Assembly: GCF_000143535.2 (NCBI RefSeq)
Contig: NC_037320.1
Location: 992,001-1,056,000 of the forward strand
DNA: 64,000 nucleotides
Direction of reading: 5' to 3'
From: Botrytis cinerea B05.10
Lineage: Eukaryota; Ascomycota; Leotiomycetes; Helotiales; Sclerotiniaceae
The position numbers and the translations under genes were made by a program. The notes beneath the pieces are model-generated. The model made no database searches. It was given only the letters and a program-made list of their open reading frames with translations, and was not told where the DNA came from. Shown here piece after piece: positions 37,901-48,334 of this stretch; the stretch's first letter is position 1, and each line of letters opens with the position of its first letter.

Positions 37901-40791
37901 GGTGGATGGCTGATGGTCAAGGGTGCTGGGATTTTTTGATGTGGTAGCCGCTCACGGCTCTCTATGTGGTCAAAGCGCGACGAAACGTGACGAAACGCGA
38001 AACGTTGGTATCGATAATGAAAACAAAAATCCAGCCGACGAACACTGGCTCGCCATCAATTAATCGATGGCTGTCAATTCTGCATTGCTTTCCGCATTCG
38101 ATCATCCGTGAATCGCGAGGGCATGAAGAGGCATGAGCATTGTGGAGAGTGTGCAAACGGAAGCATTGCCGAGAATTCCTGTCCATACAATGCTCGTACA
38201 ACGTGGAGTGTCCGCATACTGGCGCTGCAATAGACAATTGTTTTATCGACGCGTTGTGCTGCGTCGTGCAGGCTAAAGGTGTATGGTGCAGCCACAGCAT
38301 TGGCTTCTCGAGGCACTGGTACTCGATGTCGTTCACTCTCGCAAGGTTGTCAATAATGCCGTTGATCCATGCAGAACGGAATGGGATCAAAACAAAACAT
38401 TCGTCGCGTCCCATCTACCCATGAATACTCCATACCGCGACAACAATAAGCTTATTGCCGTCACTACATCGAACCATTCACACCCTGAACAATTAATGAC
38501 CGATGATGAGCTGACGAAGTACCCGACCCATTCTCTGTTCACACTGCATAAGTTCGGCTTTGTTACCCGAAGCAATGACTGGGGAACAACGTCTTCATGC
38601 TTCCTGCAGTCGGCGCATAACTGAAGACTCGTCTTCCGCTCCGACTTGAGAACTATCCCGTTGCAAGTGGATGGGGCTATGTACGGATTGCTCGCATGAA
38701 TTTGAGAGCATGTGATTTAGCCCCAGTGGGAAAGCGTCGCAATTCTTTTTATGTTATGTTTTTTCCGAGTCGACCGTGGTAATTTAGGCGTGCCTGTCGT
38801 CTCAAATCAGTTGAACAACCGTTGAGAACTAGGTGCAGCTGTTCAAGTCTATACACGTTTGATTAAGAATGTATATGACTGCCAAATGCTTGACAGGGCT
38901 GGGTGCTCGATATACTCACATAACTTTCTTCATCTTCCCCCTTTGTCATTAGCGACTTGAAAAGTCCATGAACTCTCCCTCTTCAAAAAAAAGGGGGGTA
39001 TCGGTATCGTCGCAATGACTGATGGCTTCTTTCCGTGTCTTTGTAGACTTCATTGCGCAGCGTCCGGCGGTTATTTGACCGAAGGGCATGGAAGCTCCTG
39101 CCTTGCCGATGATAATTCTTAGAAACTTTGTCGTCAAAGTAAATCGTGTCTATCTGTCCTATTTATAAGGGTTGTCTCAATGACTGATGACTTCGTTCTC
39201 TGTTCTGGATGATTTAGTTGCATTGCATCCTATGGCCAAATGGTCAAGAGATCAGGAAAACTCTCACCTTGCCCGTGTAATATTTATTAAACTTCCTGGG
39301 CACCATGAAATGCCCATATTCCAAACCGTATTAGCATCACGACTTAAATGCTCTTTCTGCCGCTATTGTTGACGGACGTCGTAATGGGTGCCCGTGTTTA
39401 ATTATTGGTAGAAAATGAAAATAATCAATTGTGTGGAAAGAGGGAGAGTGCAGCTCTCTTATACAAAAGTTTTATCTAGCTCGTGTCCTATATCTACTAC
39501 TCTTAAACCTCGTTGGCTTATTAAACTATCGTCATTGTTTGCTTGTTGAAGGTCGTCACTGATCTGACTTTTCAATAGATCACTAAATTATACAAGGCAA
39601 TAATTCAGGTTTTCACCCGCCATCCGTTGTGCTATACACAGCGTTGAATAAAATGGCCACGATAGAGACAAAGTACCCCTGTATTCATTTTAAACATGCA
39701 ATATATCGATTCTTGATTTTTGAAATGAATTTCATTGCAGTGTGAATGAGGCATCAAGGCCAGTATCGCTAATGCATGCCCCATACCCCAACTCTTGGCG
39801 AAGAAGAATACTCACTCTTTTCAACATTCAATATCGAACAAGAACATCAAGAATTCGGTATTTCAAACCGATTCTTTGCCAGAATTTGTTACAAGCTCCT
39901 GGGGTATTGAACATCGTATAGAAAATTATTCTTTCAATAATTTTAATGCTGTTAACAACAAAAACTGCCGTCTTTAATTTATGATCCTCTTCGAATTGTT
40001 GGGCATACCACTCTTTGTTCTATTTGAAGCCCAAGTGTTTTGCCGCTTAAGATAATGATGGTGATGATGATGATGATATAGATGAATGTCTGCCAAGATT
40101 TCCGATGAAGAGACTCTTAGCACTTTGGAAAACATAGAGGGCCTTTAATGAACTACACTCGTTCATCATATGGTACCTCTGCAGTTTTTTGATTATCCAT
40201 TTTGTGTATAGAGTACTATAGTAATTATATCAAATATGCTTTTCATCTAATCGTAAGTACATTGCAAATCCACAATACATATTTTGTGTGCTATCTCCTT
40301 ATAGCTCCACATCGTGATCTACTCCTTCGTGACCGTAACCCATCCAATCTCCCCGTCTTACTATGTATGATTAGGGAAAATCCAACTGACCTCTAGAATG
40401 TGAATATACTTGATTGTCTCCGAGGTTCGCCAAATTTTCCCAAAATCCCAAGGGCAATATTGAACTTGGCAGATATAAGCTTAAGGTATTCTCCGGTTCA
40501 TTGTTAGCGCAGCGCACACTACAAAACCCGATTTCCAGAAATCTCCCACCTCACACAACAATAATCACAGAAAACTATTCTCTCAGCATCAAACTCTTCA
40601 TTCCACTGAAAATTCGCAGGAACATTTTTGGATATCAGATCATACACCAGGACGACAGCGAGGAATTTACCTCAATCACATCTGGTACATATCTGTACAA
40701 CATCATTCTAGTTGATACCACCAACTTAGAATACCACTTCTACTCCATTGCACTTAAAAATTCTTCACATCTCACTTCACTCATCCCCATC
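31990..40791. other. Gene-poor AT-rich region, part 3
   Basis: About 8.8 kb with no supported gene. The left end is the kinase 3' UTR. Overlapping short frames on both strands at 37,960-38,630 lie in a somewhat more GC-rich patch but match nothing I know. A weak tandem duplication lies near 39,015-39,290, and 33,200-33,560 has an LTR-like texture (findings). An open frame at 40414-40836 (TTG-initiated) is also treated only as a finding. Confidence 0.5.
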
Positions 40792-40792
40792 T

Positions 40793-40984
40793 ACACACAT
40801 CACCAGAACACAAACAGCACACGATTTACCATTTAACGATTTCCGAACCACAATCTATACATATTACCGGAACACAAGCAGCACACGGTTTACCATCTAA
40901 CGGTTTCCGAACCACAATCTACACACATCACCAGAACACAAGCGGCACACGGTTTACCATCTTACGGTTTCAGGACCACAATCT
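40793..40984. repeat. Tandem array, three copies of a 64-bp unit
   Basis: Copies at 40793-40856, 40857-40920 and 40921-40984, aligned on the shared CAATCT end. Each contains ACAAGC(A/G)GCACACGGTTTACC-like and CCACAATCTA blocks with a few substitutions. It lies about 450 bp upstream of the lysine-repeat orphan gene. Confidence 0.9.
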
Positions 40985-41049
40985 ATCCGCAAGTTGTGTT
41001 TCTATTCAGAAGTATACATGTGGTTGCTTTATTTGATTGTCAGATAGAT

Positions 41050-41369
41050 CACCGCCACCCTTTGTTTTTACCGATACGATACATAACCGACTCCACCGCC
41101 ATAAGTTAGCCAAGAACGACAACACAACTAAAAATGGCATAACGACTACGAATAGCATAGCGACTGTAGATAATACAACAAGCCCAAGTAATATACCAAC
41201 TACGAATATCGCCGCTACCCTTTATTTTTACCAATACGATACAGAACCGACTCCATCGCCATAAATTAGCCAGAAACGATAACACAATTACAAATGGTAT
41301 AACGACTACGAATAGCATAGCGACTGCAGATAATACAACAAGCCCAAGTAATATACCAACTACGAATAA
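41050..41369. repeat. Tandem duplication of a 160-bp unit
   Basis: Two adjacent copies, 41050-41209 and 41210-41369, with exact 160-bp offset between matching blocks such as AGCCCAAGTAATATACCAAC (41181 and 41341). The second copy ends about 64 bp before the start codon at 41433, so the duplication lies in the promoter or 5' UTR of that gene. Confidence 0.92.
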
Positions 41370-41432
41370 TCGAAAAACAAATAACACTTGTCAATTATAC
41401 TACCAATTCTCCCCGTCTCACAGCATTATAAG

Positions 41433-42500
41433 ATGTCGTCACCGCTTTCCTCCCCAGGCGTCTCTCCAGGTTCAGCTGCAGACTCCACCAGAGGAGACTC
41501 CGAGTCTATCGAGTCGCCAGTCTTCAATTCGTCCAACCGAGCTACAAGCAAGAAGACTACCGCTAAGAAGACTACCGTTAAGAACACTACCGCTAAGAAG
41601 ACTACCGTTAAGAACAATACCGCTAAGAAGACTATCTCTAAGAAGACTACCGTTAAGAAGACTACCGCTAAGAAGAAGACTATCTCTAAGAAAACTACCA
41701 ATGAAAAGATTCCATCAGAGATGACTGCGGCTGAGGAGGCTAGCAATGAAAATATTCCATCAGAGATGACTGCGGCTGAGGAGGCTATAGCAGTGCAATC
41801 TCCCAATGAGACAAATAAGCGTGACTACAGTGTTGCATTCAAACCTCAGCAGTATAACGCTCATAAATTGAATCTCTATCATATATTCATAGAGAAGAGG
41901 ATCAAAGTTTGGCGTGAGTTTGGCAAGAAGGAGAAGATTAGGGTTCCACTTGGCGATGCCCAGTATATATGGGTGCAGACCCAACCAAAAGAAATAAGGG
42001 ACAAAGTCTCAGTGCCGGATAGAGAAGGAACTACCCACTTATTTGGAACTTATTTAGAAAGAGAGAGAAAAGTTCTACACAATGGGGTTTTGGTTGAGGA
42101 TTCTACGCCTGTCCATTACCTGTCTCAATTTATCGAAGACCACCACACTCCCATCCCTGAACACGAGCGAAATCGAAAGCGTTTGCCTAACACTTTCACT
42201 TTCAGAACTTACTTTCCTGAATCGGCCACTGTTCTGTGTGCTCTCCACTTTCAGTATGACAGTTCCCAAATGAATGTGCAGTGCATCGAGACTGTGCTCG
42301 AGACCAAGTCGAAGGAGAGTTTCGAGTTGAAGGCTAGGATAAAGGAAGAAATTGAGCGTCGCAAACGGAGAAGAGCAGAGGCAGCAGAGGAGGAAAGATT
42401 AGCTAAGGCAGCTATGGGATTCACTGTTCCTCCTCAGAAAGATCTCCGTGTAGGACTAGAGTGTCGTATGCTATCGGACGATGGACTTCTAATGGAGTAG
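41433..42500 (+). CDS. Orphan protein with lysine-threonine tandem repeats
   Basis: Single-exon gene, 355 residues, first ATG in frame. Function unknown. Residues 1-36 are Ser/Pro-rich. Residues 40-89 are a tandem pentapeptide repeat of the type KKTTA/KKTTV/KNTTA encoded by 15-bp units, resembling the basic tails of histone H1 or other chromatin proteins. Residues 91-120 are two copies of a 15-residue unit (EKIPSEMTAAEEASN and ENIPSEMTAAEEAIA) from a 45-bp duplication. The remaining 235 residues look folded, with aromatic and hydrophobic periodicity, and end in a charged helix (ARIKEEIERRKRRRAEAAEEERLAKAAM) and a short tail. DNA or nucleic-acid association is only a guess from the basic repeats. 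The gene lies at the end of a repeat-rich, gene-poor island. Confidence 0.75.
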   Translation: MSSPLSSPGVSPGSAADSTRGDSESIESPVFNSSNRATSKKTTAKKTTVKNTTAKKTTVKNNTAKKTISKKTTVKKTTAKKKTISKKTTNEKIPSEMTAAEEASNENIPSEMTAAEEAIAVQSPNETNKRDYSVAFKPQQYNAHKLNLYHIFIEKRIKVWREFGKKEKIRVPLGDAQYIWVQTQPKEIRDKVSVPDREGTTHLFGTYLERERKVLHNGVLVEDSTPVHYLSQFIEDHHTPIPEHERNRKRLPNTFTFRTYFPESATVLCALHFQYDSSQMNVQCIETVLETKSKESFELKARIKEEIERRKRRRAEAAEEERLAKAAMGFTVPPQKDLRVGLECRMLSDDGLLME

Positions 42501-42826
42501 TTATCAGAACCGAGAGATCAAATTTTCGATTTCTGAAAGCTATCATTGCAACAGAAGGATCATTATAATCGGATTACACCAATAATGTTTAATGTATACT
42601 ATTAATGTATATAAGTTACACGATAAGACCTATAAGGGACAACGTGTAATTGATCCTGAATTTCAAGGAAATAGTCAATATGATTACTCACAACAAATCT
42701 CTTATCTTGTGTTGATAGTGTATGGACGTGAATCTAATTGACTGAATAAAAGTGGTATATTCAACACCGATATCCATTCGACTAAATTACATGACTAAAT
42801 TACAATAAACTCGCACTATTCACTCC
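42501..42826. other. Convergent 3' intergenic region
   Basis: About 326 bp between the convergent stops of the orphan gene (+) and the dehydrogenase (-). AT-rich; nothing else seen. Confidence 0.6.
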
Positions 42827-43834
42827 TCATATATCGTCCTCGACCCCGACAATCTTTAGTGAATCTCTCCACAATCGCCCTTCATCTTCCGGGTTATATG
42901 TCTGCTTTACCCATCCATTTCCAAAAGGCTGATAGTCATCCTTTCCCCGTTCCGCTTCGCTACAATTCTCCAAGTACTTTCCTCCCTTTCCCTCCCACTC
43001 TTTCCCAACTGCCGCAATAACAGTTGTTGCAGCTCCTTGCTCTGCACTTTTTAGAACCTTGCGAACTTTCTCATTACCCATAACTTGAGCCACCCATTCC
43101 CTACCCAAATGCCTATTAATATTCGTGTCGATAGGGCCCGGGTGAAGACTTGTTGCATGTAGTCCCTGTTGACCATAGCGACGATCTATCTCATTGGCCA
43201 TGTATATATTTGCGAGTTTTGAATTGGCGTATGCAGTTCCGAAATTGTAACCTCCCTTTTGGAAATCATAGTTATCGCTGTCAGGAAGATCGCATATTCG
43301 GTGGCTGGAGGAGGAAACATTCACCACGCGGGAATGAAAATCTCCACTGGAGCTAAGGAGTAAGGCAGGTTTCAGAAGTTGAAATAGAAGGAAATGACTA
43401 AGATGATTGGTGGCGAAGGTAATCTCGTGCCCGTCTTCAGTTAACTGAAGGTCTTGAATGCCCATAACACCAGCGTTGTTGATGAGTATATTGACCCGAT
43501 GTTTCGATTTCTCGAGGATAACCTCCGCAGCAGTTCTGATACTAGCAAAGGAAGTACTATCCATCTCCACAAGTGTAACACGATCGGGCTCTAAGATTCC
43601 GTCGAGAGAAGTTTTGGCTTTCTGTATGTCACGGGCAGTGAGGAATAAAGTAGCACTTGTGGCAGACAACGCTCTCGCCGTTTCGAGACCAATACCGGAG
43701 GCTGAACCTGTGAGAACGATCACTTTTCCAGCCAGTTTACCGATCAATGATTCGTCCTGGACAATCTGAAGCGCGGTTGGTCGAGCATCTCCAGGGCCTT
43801 GGGGGTTGATATGAGATGCAGCGTATAGATTCAT
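42827..43834 (-). CDS. Short-chain dehydrogenase/reductase
   Basis: NAD(P)-dependent oxidoreductase with a Rossmann fold, closest in style to the retinol-dehydrogenase/WW-domain-oxidoreductase-like classical SDRs common in fungi; substrate unknown. Intronless, 335 residues, with the start chosen at MNLYAASHINP. The cofactor motif is TGSASGIG (42-49), NNAG is at 119-122, the active-site Ser lies in NVSSSSHR and the catalytic pair is Tyr202/Lys206 in YANSK. HPGPIDTNI follows as the usual post-active-site PG segment. It shares a 408-bp divergent promoter with the Zn2Cys6 regulator at 44243, a layout seen where a regulator controls a neighbouring enzyme, but that link is inference. Confidence 0.93.
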   Translation of the reverse strand: MNLYAASHINPQGPGDARPTALQIVQDESLIGKLAGKVIVLTGSASGIGLETARALSATSATLFLTARDIQKAKTSLDGILEPDRVTLVEMDSTSFASIRTAAEVILEKSKHRVNILINNAGVMGIQDLQLTEDGHEITFATNHLSHFLLFQLLKPALLLSSSGDFHSRVVNVSSSSHRICDLPDSDNYDFQKGGYNFGTAYANSKLANIYMANEIDRRYGQQGLHATSLHPGPIDTNINRHLGREWVAQVMGNEKVRKVLKSAEQGAATTVIAAVGKEWEGKGGKYLENCSEAERGKDDYQPFGNGWVKQTYNPEDEGRLWRDSLKIVGVEDDI

Positions 43835-44242
43835 GATGAAATGTGTGTAGGATCTGAAAATGTGGTTGATGGAAGAGGAGTAAGGAAGGGTAAACACAAT
43901 GGGATGAGAGAAAACACATGCTCAATAGTTCCTTACTTATATGTAAATTTCACGGTTACATTTACACGATGGAGCCCCTGAGTCTCGCTCTTGCTGATTG
44001 GGTTCGTTAAGACGCAGGCGGGATGGCATGCATAAGCGGCGTCTTATTAGCGGCGCACAGGCGCCGCCAACCGAACGCTCCTTCACCAAAATTATGGATC
44101 AACAATGGCGGCGCACCCAATCCACACTTTACTCCCCTTTACGTCGCCTTGGGTTATTGAAACATTGTTCTCTTCATTCACACCTCATTTGTACCCTGAA
44201 ATCATTGCAGAATACTGGTTTCATTGTAATATCCTCCCCACC
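43835..44242. promoter_or_regulatory. Divergent promoter of SDR and Zn2Cys6 regulator
   Basis: 408 bp between two divergent start codons. It includes a GC-rich patch (44,010-44,120) in otherwise AT-rich DNA, containing the palindrome at 44050-44067. Confidence 0.6.
44050..44067. promoter_or_regulatory. CGG-N10-CCG palindrome, candidate Zn2Cys6 binding site
   Basis: Perfect 7-bp inverted repeat GCGGCGC and GCGCCGC around a 4-nt spacer. It places CGG (44051-44053) and CCG (44064-44066) ten bases apart, the inverted-triplet arrangement bound by dimers of Gal4-class zinc-cluster proteins (Gal4 itself uses N11). It is 216 bp upstream of the SDR start and 176 bp upstream of the regulator start. 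Confidence 0.5.
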
Positions 44243-46312
44243 ATGCAAACACCAAGTGATGGATTGAGCGCCGACCAATTACCGACGTCGGAGCAAGTCT
44301 GCATTTCATGCAGGATACGGAAGAAGAAATGCGATAGATTACTTCCACAATGTTCGGGATGCTCGAGGTAAATCACTTCTCTGTTTCCTGATTGGTTTTT
44401 ATTACGATTAACAGTAGATTATCAGGAGAGATATAATATGCGAATACTCGACGCCAGAGCAGACCCATAATTTTATATCTACATCTACCTTAACCTCTAC
44501 GCAACTATGGCATAATATTCAGATACCAGTAAATTATGACCATGTTGATACTCAATCGATCAATTTCTCCGCGATGATGTTTCTAGATCCATATGTCTTA
44601 CAGCAAGGGCAGATTGACATACCTCAGCCTGGTAATTCTATCCCAGCACATATTCTTCATCTGCTAGGAGACATCGATTCTATCCACTCTTATGCTACCG
44701 AGTTCTTCTCTCACGATCACACATTGATGTCTTTTATTTCCAAGCCCCGTTTCTACAGCTACCATCTAAATTCTCAATCCTGCATCCCTAACCGTCCAGA
44801 AACCATTCTCCTTCTCCTCTCTCTTAAACTAATCACCACATTACCTCCCACAAATCCACGGAATCCCCAAACTGCATTGTACCAAGCCATAAAGCATTAT
44901 TGCCTTGAAGTAGAAACCTCAAATGTTCCTTCTCTTCCCATTCTCCAAGCGGAAATCCTGATCGCTTTGTATGAGATGGGTCATGGCATTTATCCTGCTG
45001 CGTATCTTACCATTGGTGCATGTGCAAGGTATGCGTATGCTCTGGGGATAAACTGTAATAAGCGTCTAAATGTAAGGAGGGTTCTTACAATGGTGGAGAT
45101 GGAGGAGAGGTTAGTATTATTGATTCATTCATCGTGCTTTGCACTCGACAACGCTCAACTTTGCTTGGGCATTTTGTTTTATCTCTGCCCTAGATCTACC
45201 TGTTATAACAACAACCATCTTTTCGTTTTGCTCCGTATATTTTCCCAAGTAGAACATTACTGACATTCGGGTGCTTTAGAAGAAGAGTTTGGTGGGCGAT
45301 TGTAATTCTGGATCGGTTAGTGACCCCCGCCCACGATTTCGTTTTCAACATACACAAACCCATTCGTATTCGTCGAAATTATTTTGGATCAAAGTTAACC
45401 ATCATTACAGTTTCGTTAGCATAGGATCCCCGGGGAGACCCTTTGCAACCTCAGATCCAAACATAGACGATACATTACCATGCGACGACGAAGCGTGGAA
45501 TCAAGGTGTAAGTCATCTATTCTCAAACGCAATTATCAACCATATTAACCTGCTCATCACCGCTCTATCAGATCATCAATTCCTCCAGCTACTCTACTTT
45601 ATCCTCGCCAACCACAGGCCACATGAGTAAATTTGCTCTGCTATGCCAAGCTGCTAGATTATTGGGTCAAGTGCTCAACCATGTTTCTGGTGATTCATCT
45701 CATGACATTGAGTTATGGATACAATTAGATCGGACGGTATACTCTATGCTTGAGGCTTCGGTGAATGTGGAAAATCCGGATTGCGATCGCATTGCATTTA
45801 TCTACAGGTATTCTCATTTCAGTTGTCCATCCCTTTACACTGCCCCAGCCATAATGTCCGACTAATTCTCCACTTAGCACCCTTCTAGCCCTACACACAT
45901 CATCTCTCTCTCCGCATCCATCAAACCCTCCATCCCCTCTAGATCAGCACCGCACTGAACGTAAAGCCCAACTCCTCCAACGCATAACCCAAAGAATCAT
46001 AGCAAACATGTCCACTCCCCGTTCTCTCCTAGGTCGCGATCCCAACAGCATATCCCCATGGGCATTGTTTTTCGGTTACCATATGTGTGTTGAGCAAATA
46101 AGATCTAAAGATCCATCTTCCCACGATATTGTGGTTCTCGTGAGGAAAGGATTTGAGGAGGCGGATGTGAGATGGAATGTTGCTGGTATGTTTTCCCCCT
46201 TCTGATGATTGCTATCGCATTCGGGTGATGTCGTGGAATTTTTGTTGATGGATTTGTCTTAGGTGTTTATCTTCGGTTACTTGAGGCGCATGAGGTGATG
46301 GATGGATATTGA
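44243..46312 (+). CDS. Zn2Cys6 zinc-cluster transcription factor
   Basis: Fungal-specific transcription regulator. Seven exons: 44243-44367, 44426-45109, 45280-45315, 45411-45505, 45618-45807, 45878-46185, 46263-46312; total 495 residues in frame. The zinc cluster is at the N-terminus with exact spacing C-x2-C-x6-C-x6-C-x2-C-x6-C (Cys20, 23, 30, 37, 40, 47); intron 1 interrupts it after the fifth Cys. The middle region carries the fungal-specific factor domain, recognisable from ILQAEILIALYEMGHGIYPAAYLTIGACARYAYALG, then MEERRRVWWAIVILDRFVSIGSPGRPFATSDP, which is rebuilt across three exons. Exon 3 is only 36 nt. The intron at 45506-45617 uses a weaker GTGTAA donor, chosen over GTAAGT two bases on because it keeps phase. 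The C-terminus (GVYLRLLEAHEVMDGY) comes from a 50-nt last exon. Possible regulator of the adjacent dehydrogenase. Confidence 0.87.
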
Positions 46313-46727
46313 GATACATTAGGGGTGCAGATAGAGAATTTGGAATAGAGAATCTCTAATTGAGGATTCTGTGAATCATGAGGATAATGCGATTGCTTAA
46401 GTGGGCGATCCACTCGTCTTGGAACGAAAAGCCCCCTAATTAGCAAACACCCAATAACTACCATTTCTGGTAGCAGATGAAATGGCAAATTAGATGGCAT
46501 GAGTATGATATGGATTGAACAATGCCTCCATTTGTATTTGACATCCAACCATATCCATTCGTTGGACATAATTCCAATAGTCATAAAATTACACTTTGAA
46601 CAGCCTCAATGTGTTCTTGTGCGAGGAGATAGGGTCTTTCATATCCACAATGTTCCGTCCTCGATTGGAAAGTATCCCCCACTATGCTCCCTCAACACCA
46701 TCTCCATACATTACTCTCCCCTGGTTT
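46313..46727. other. Convergent 3' intergenic region
   Basis: About 415 bp between the stops of the regulator (+) and the RING-CH gene (-). No feature beyond presumed 3' UTRs. Confidence 0.6.
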
Positions 46728-48334
46728 TCACGCAGCCTTTCCCTTCCCTTTGCCTCCAAATTCCAGGACTTTTTTCTTCCCAAAGTTCCTCGCTTTCTTC
46801 CACTTACAATACAACACGACCACGTCTTTCAAAACGACGAATAGGCATCCTCCTACTAGACTTCTCGCCCATTTTTGTTGTAATAACCCTGGCTTTCCTC
46901 CCCATCTCGCTTTCACCCATATCGATGGCAATGCGTATTTGAGTGCATCGCCCATTATGCTTGATATTGCGGGAAACAGCACTGCACCCATAAACTGGAA
47001 TGACAAGCTGTGTGTACTAATGTTTCGACGGACTCCCATATTATTTTGATTACCGTTTTCGCCTTGTCGGCCACCTTGGTTGCCATTTTGATTTTGGTTG
47101 CGATCACCCATAGCTGCATCATCTTGGGGGATTAAATTTCCGTCTTCGTCCATCACTTCATCAATGATTTCCATTTCCATTTCTAATGCTAAGAATCCAT
47201 CGCCTTCTCCTCCTCTGCGTTGTTCTGCAGCAATTTGTTCTGCAGTTTCGCCTTCTCGTGGTTTACGCTGAACAGCTAAATCCCATTTCTTTTCCAGGTC
47301 GGAAAACATGTGATGGTAGAGGGTATTGTATGCCAATCTGACATAGGGAACAAGTACGAACGCGCGACCCGGGGATGGAGGCCAGGAGGTGATACTTTTG
47401 CTATCGGGGCTAAAGAGAAAATACTTGAGCCATGTTAGCAAACAGAGACTCCAATCATACTTTGCTCACTAGGTGCAACTAGGAATTCTCAACCTACAGT
47501 GACAGGTACTATACTGAAAATCGAATCCGCAATTCTTGTTCGTGATAATAGGAGTGTTGGCGCAATTAACGGTAGCCCTACTGTCGCCCTCCAACTTGGT
47601 ACAGCCATGAACCCGCCTCCGAGAAATGGAAATAAATATTTGGTCAACATCTGCCTAATGGGTAGGTGTATACTACTACCAAGAACAGGACGATCTATGA
47701 AGTCGTCATAATGCGTCAAAATCATTCCGCGGGCCTCGTCCGCGCCAAATACCAACGCCAGGCTGTTGACACCAAAAAGAAGAGATCCAGAGTAAAAGCA
47801 ACTGAATAATGCGCCGGCGGCCGTGGGAAGTACCATTGTCTCCGCCATGCGTCGCATTTTGTCAACCATCAAGACGAGGTAATCTTTAGGCTGGTCTATT
47901 TTGAGTTGATACTTGCAGACTGGGCAAACAATCTTGGGTGCCATCTCCTTGTCTGCAGATACCGCAATCCATTCCATTAAACACGATTCGTGTGCTCGCA
48001 AAGAACAAGGACACGGTGATCGCCACGGTGAAGCTTGAGGCCCATCGTCAGTATCATCCATTTGGCATATCCAACAGGTCTGTATTTCCCTCTCCGGAGA
48101 AGGTACTTTATCTTCTTGTGCATCCCTGGACTGGGTAGAGTTGTTAGTTTGAGGTTGATTTAAAATATGAGCTTCATTTGATCCTTCGGCTGTAGGCATG
48201 GGCGTTTCCGCGGAACTGCTAGCGGTCGTTGGAACTGCCAAAGAGTCCTGGCTCGATTGCTCAGGATATTCATCATTTCTATCTTGCGCTTTTTGGAGAC
48301 CGGGGTTGGGGTATGCTGATTCCATCTTGGACAT
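46728..48334 (-). CDS. RING-CH (MARCH-type) membrane E3 ubiquitin ligase
   Basis: Predicted membrane-anchored ubiquitin-protein ligase. Minus-strand exons 48334-47498 and 47423-46728 give 510 residues (507 if the second Met is used). After a disordered, acidic and Ser/Gln-rich N-terminus comes a C4HC3 RING variant: Cys87, Cys90, Cys108, Cys110, His115, Cys118, Cys137, Cys140 (CWIC, CPC, HESC, CPVC). Several hydrophobic segments follow (around 165-205 and 225-280, then 430-470), with a low-complexity Asn/Gln/Gly stretch between (DRNQNQNGNQGG). The tail is basic. The intron uses donor GTAGGT and acceptor CTCAAG, ten bases after a GCTAAC branch site; this joins PVT to YFLFSPDSKS in phase 0, and other acceptors break the frame. 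Substrates are unknown. Confidence 0.88.

Noticed and set aside
37962..38624. Overlapping 94-150-codon frames on both strands
   Set aside because: Several frames are open at once in a slightly GC-rich patch, which is expected by chance, and none resembles a protein family or has plausible splice extensions.
45366..45410. Shorter intron (GTATTC donor) in the Zn2Cys6 regulator
   Set aside because: It leads to a stop four codons into the next exon; the donor at 45316 gives the family-typical ILDRFVSIGSPGRPFAT instead.
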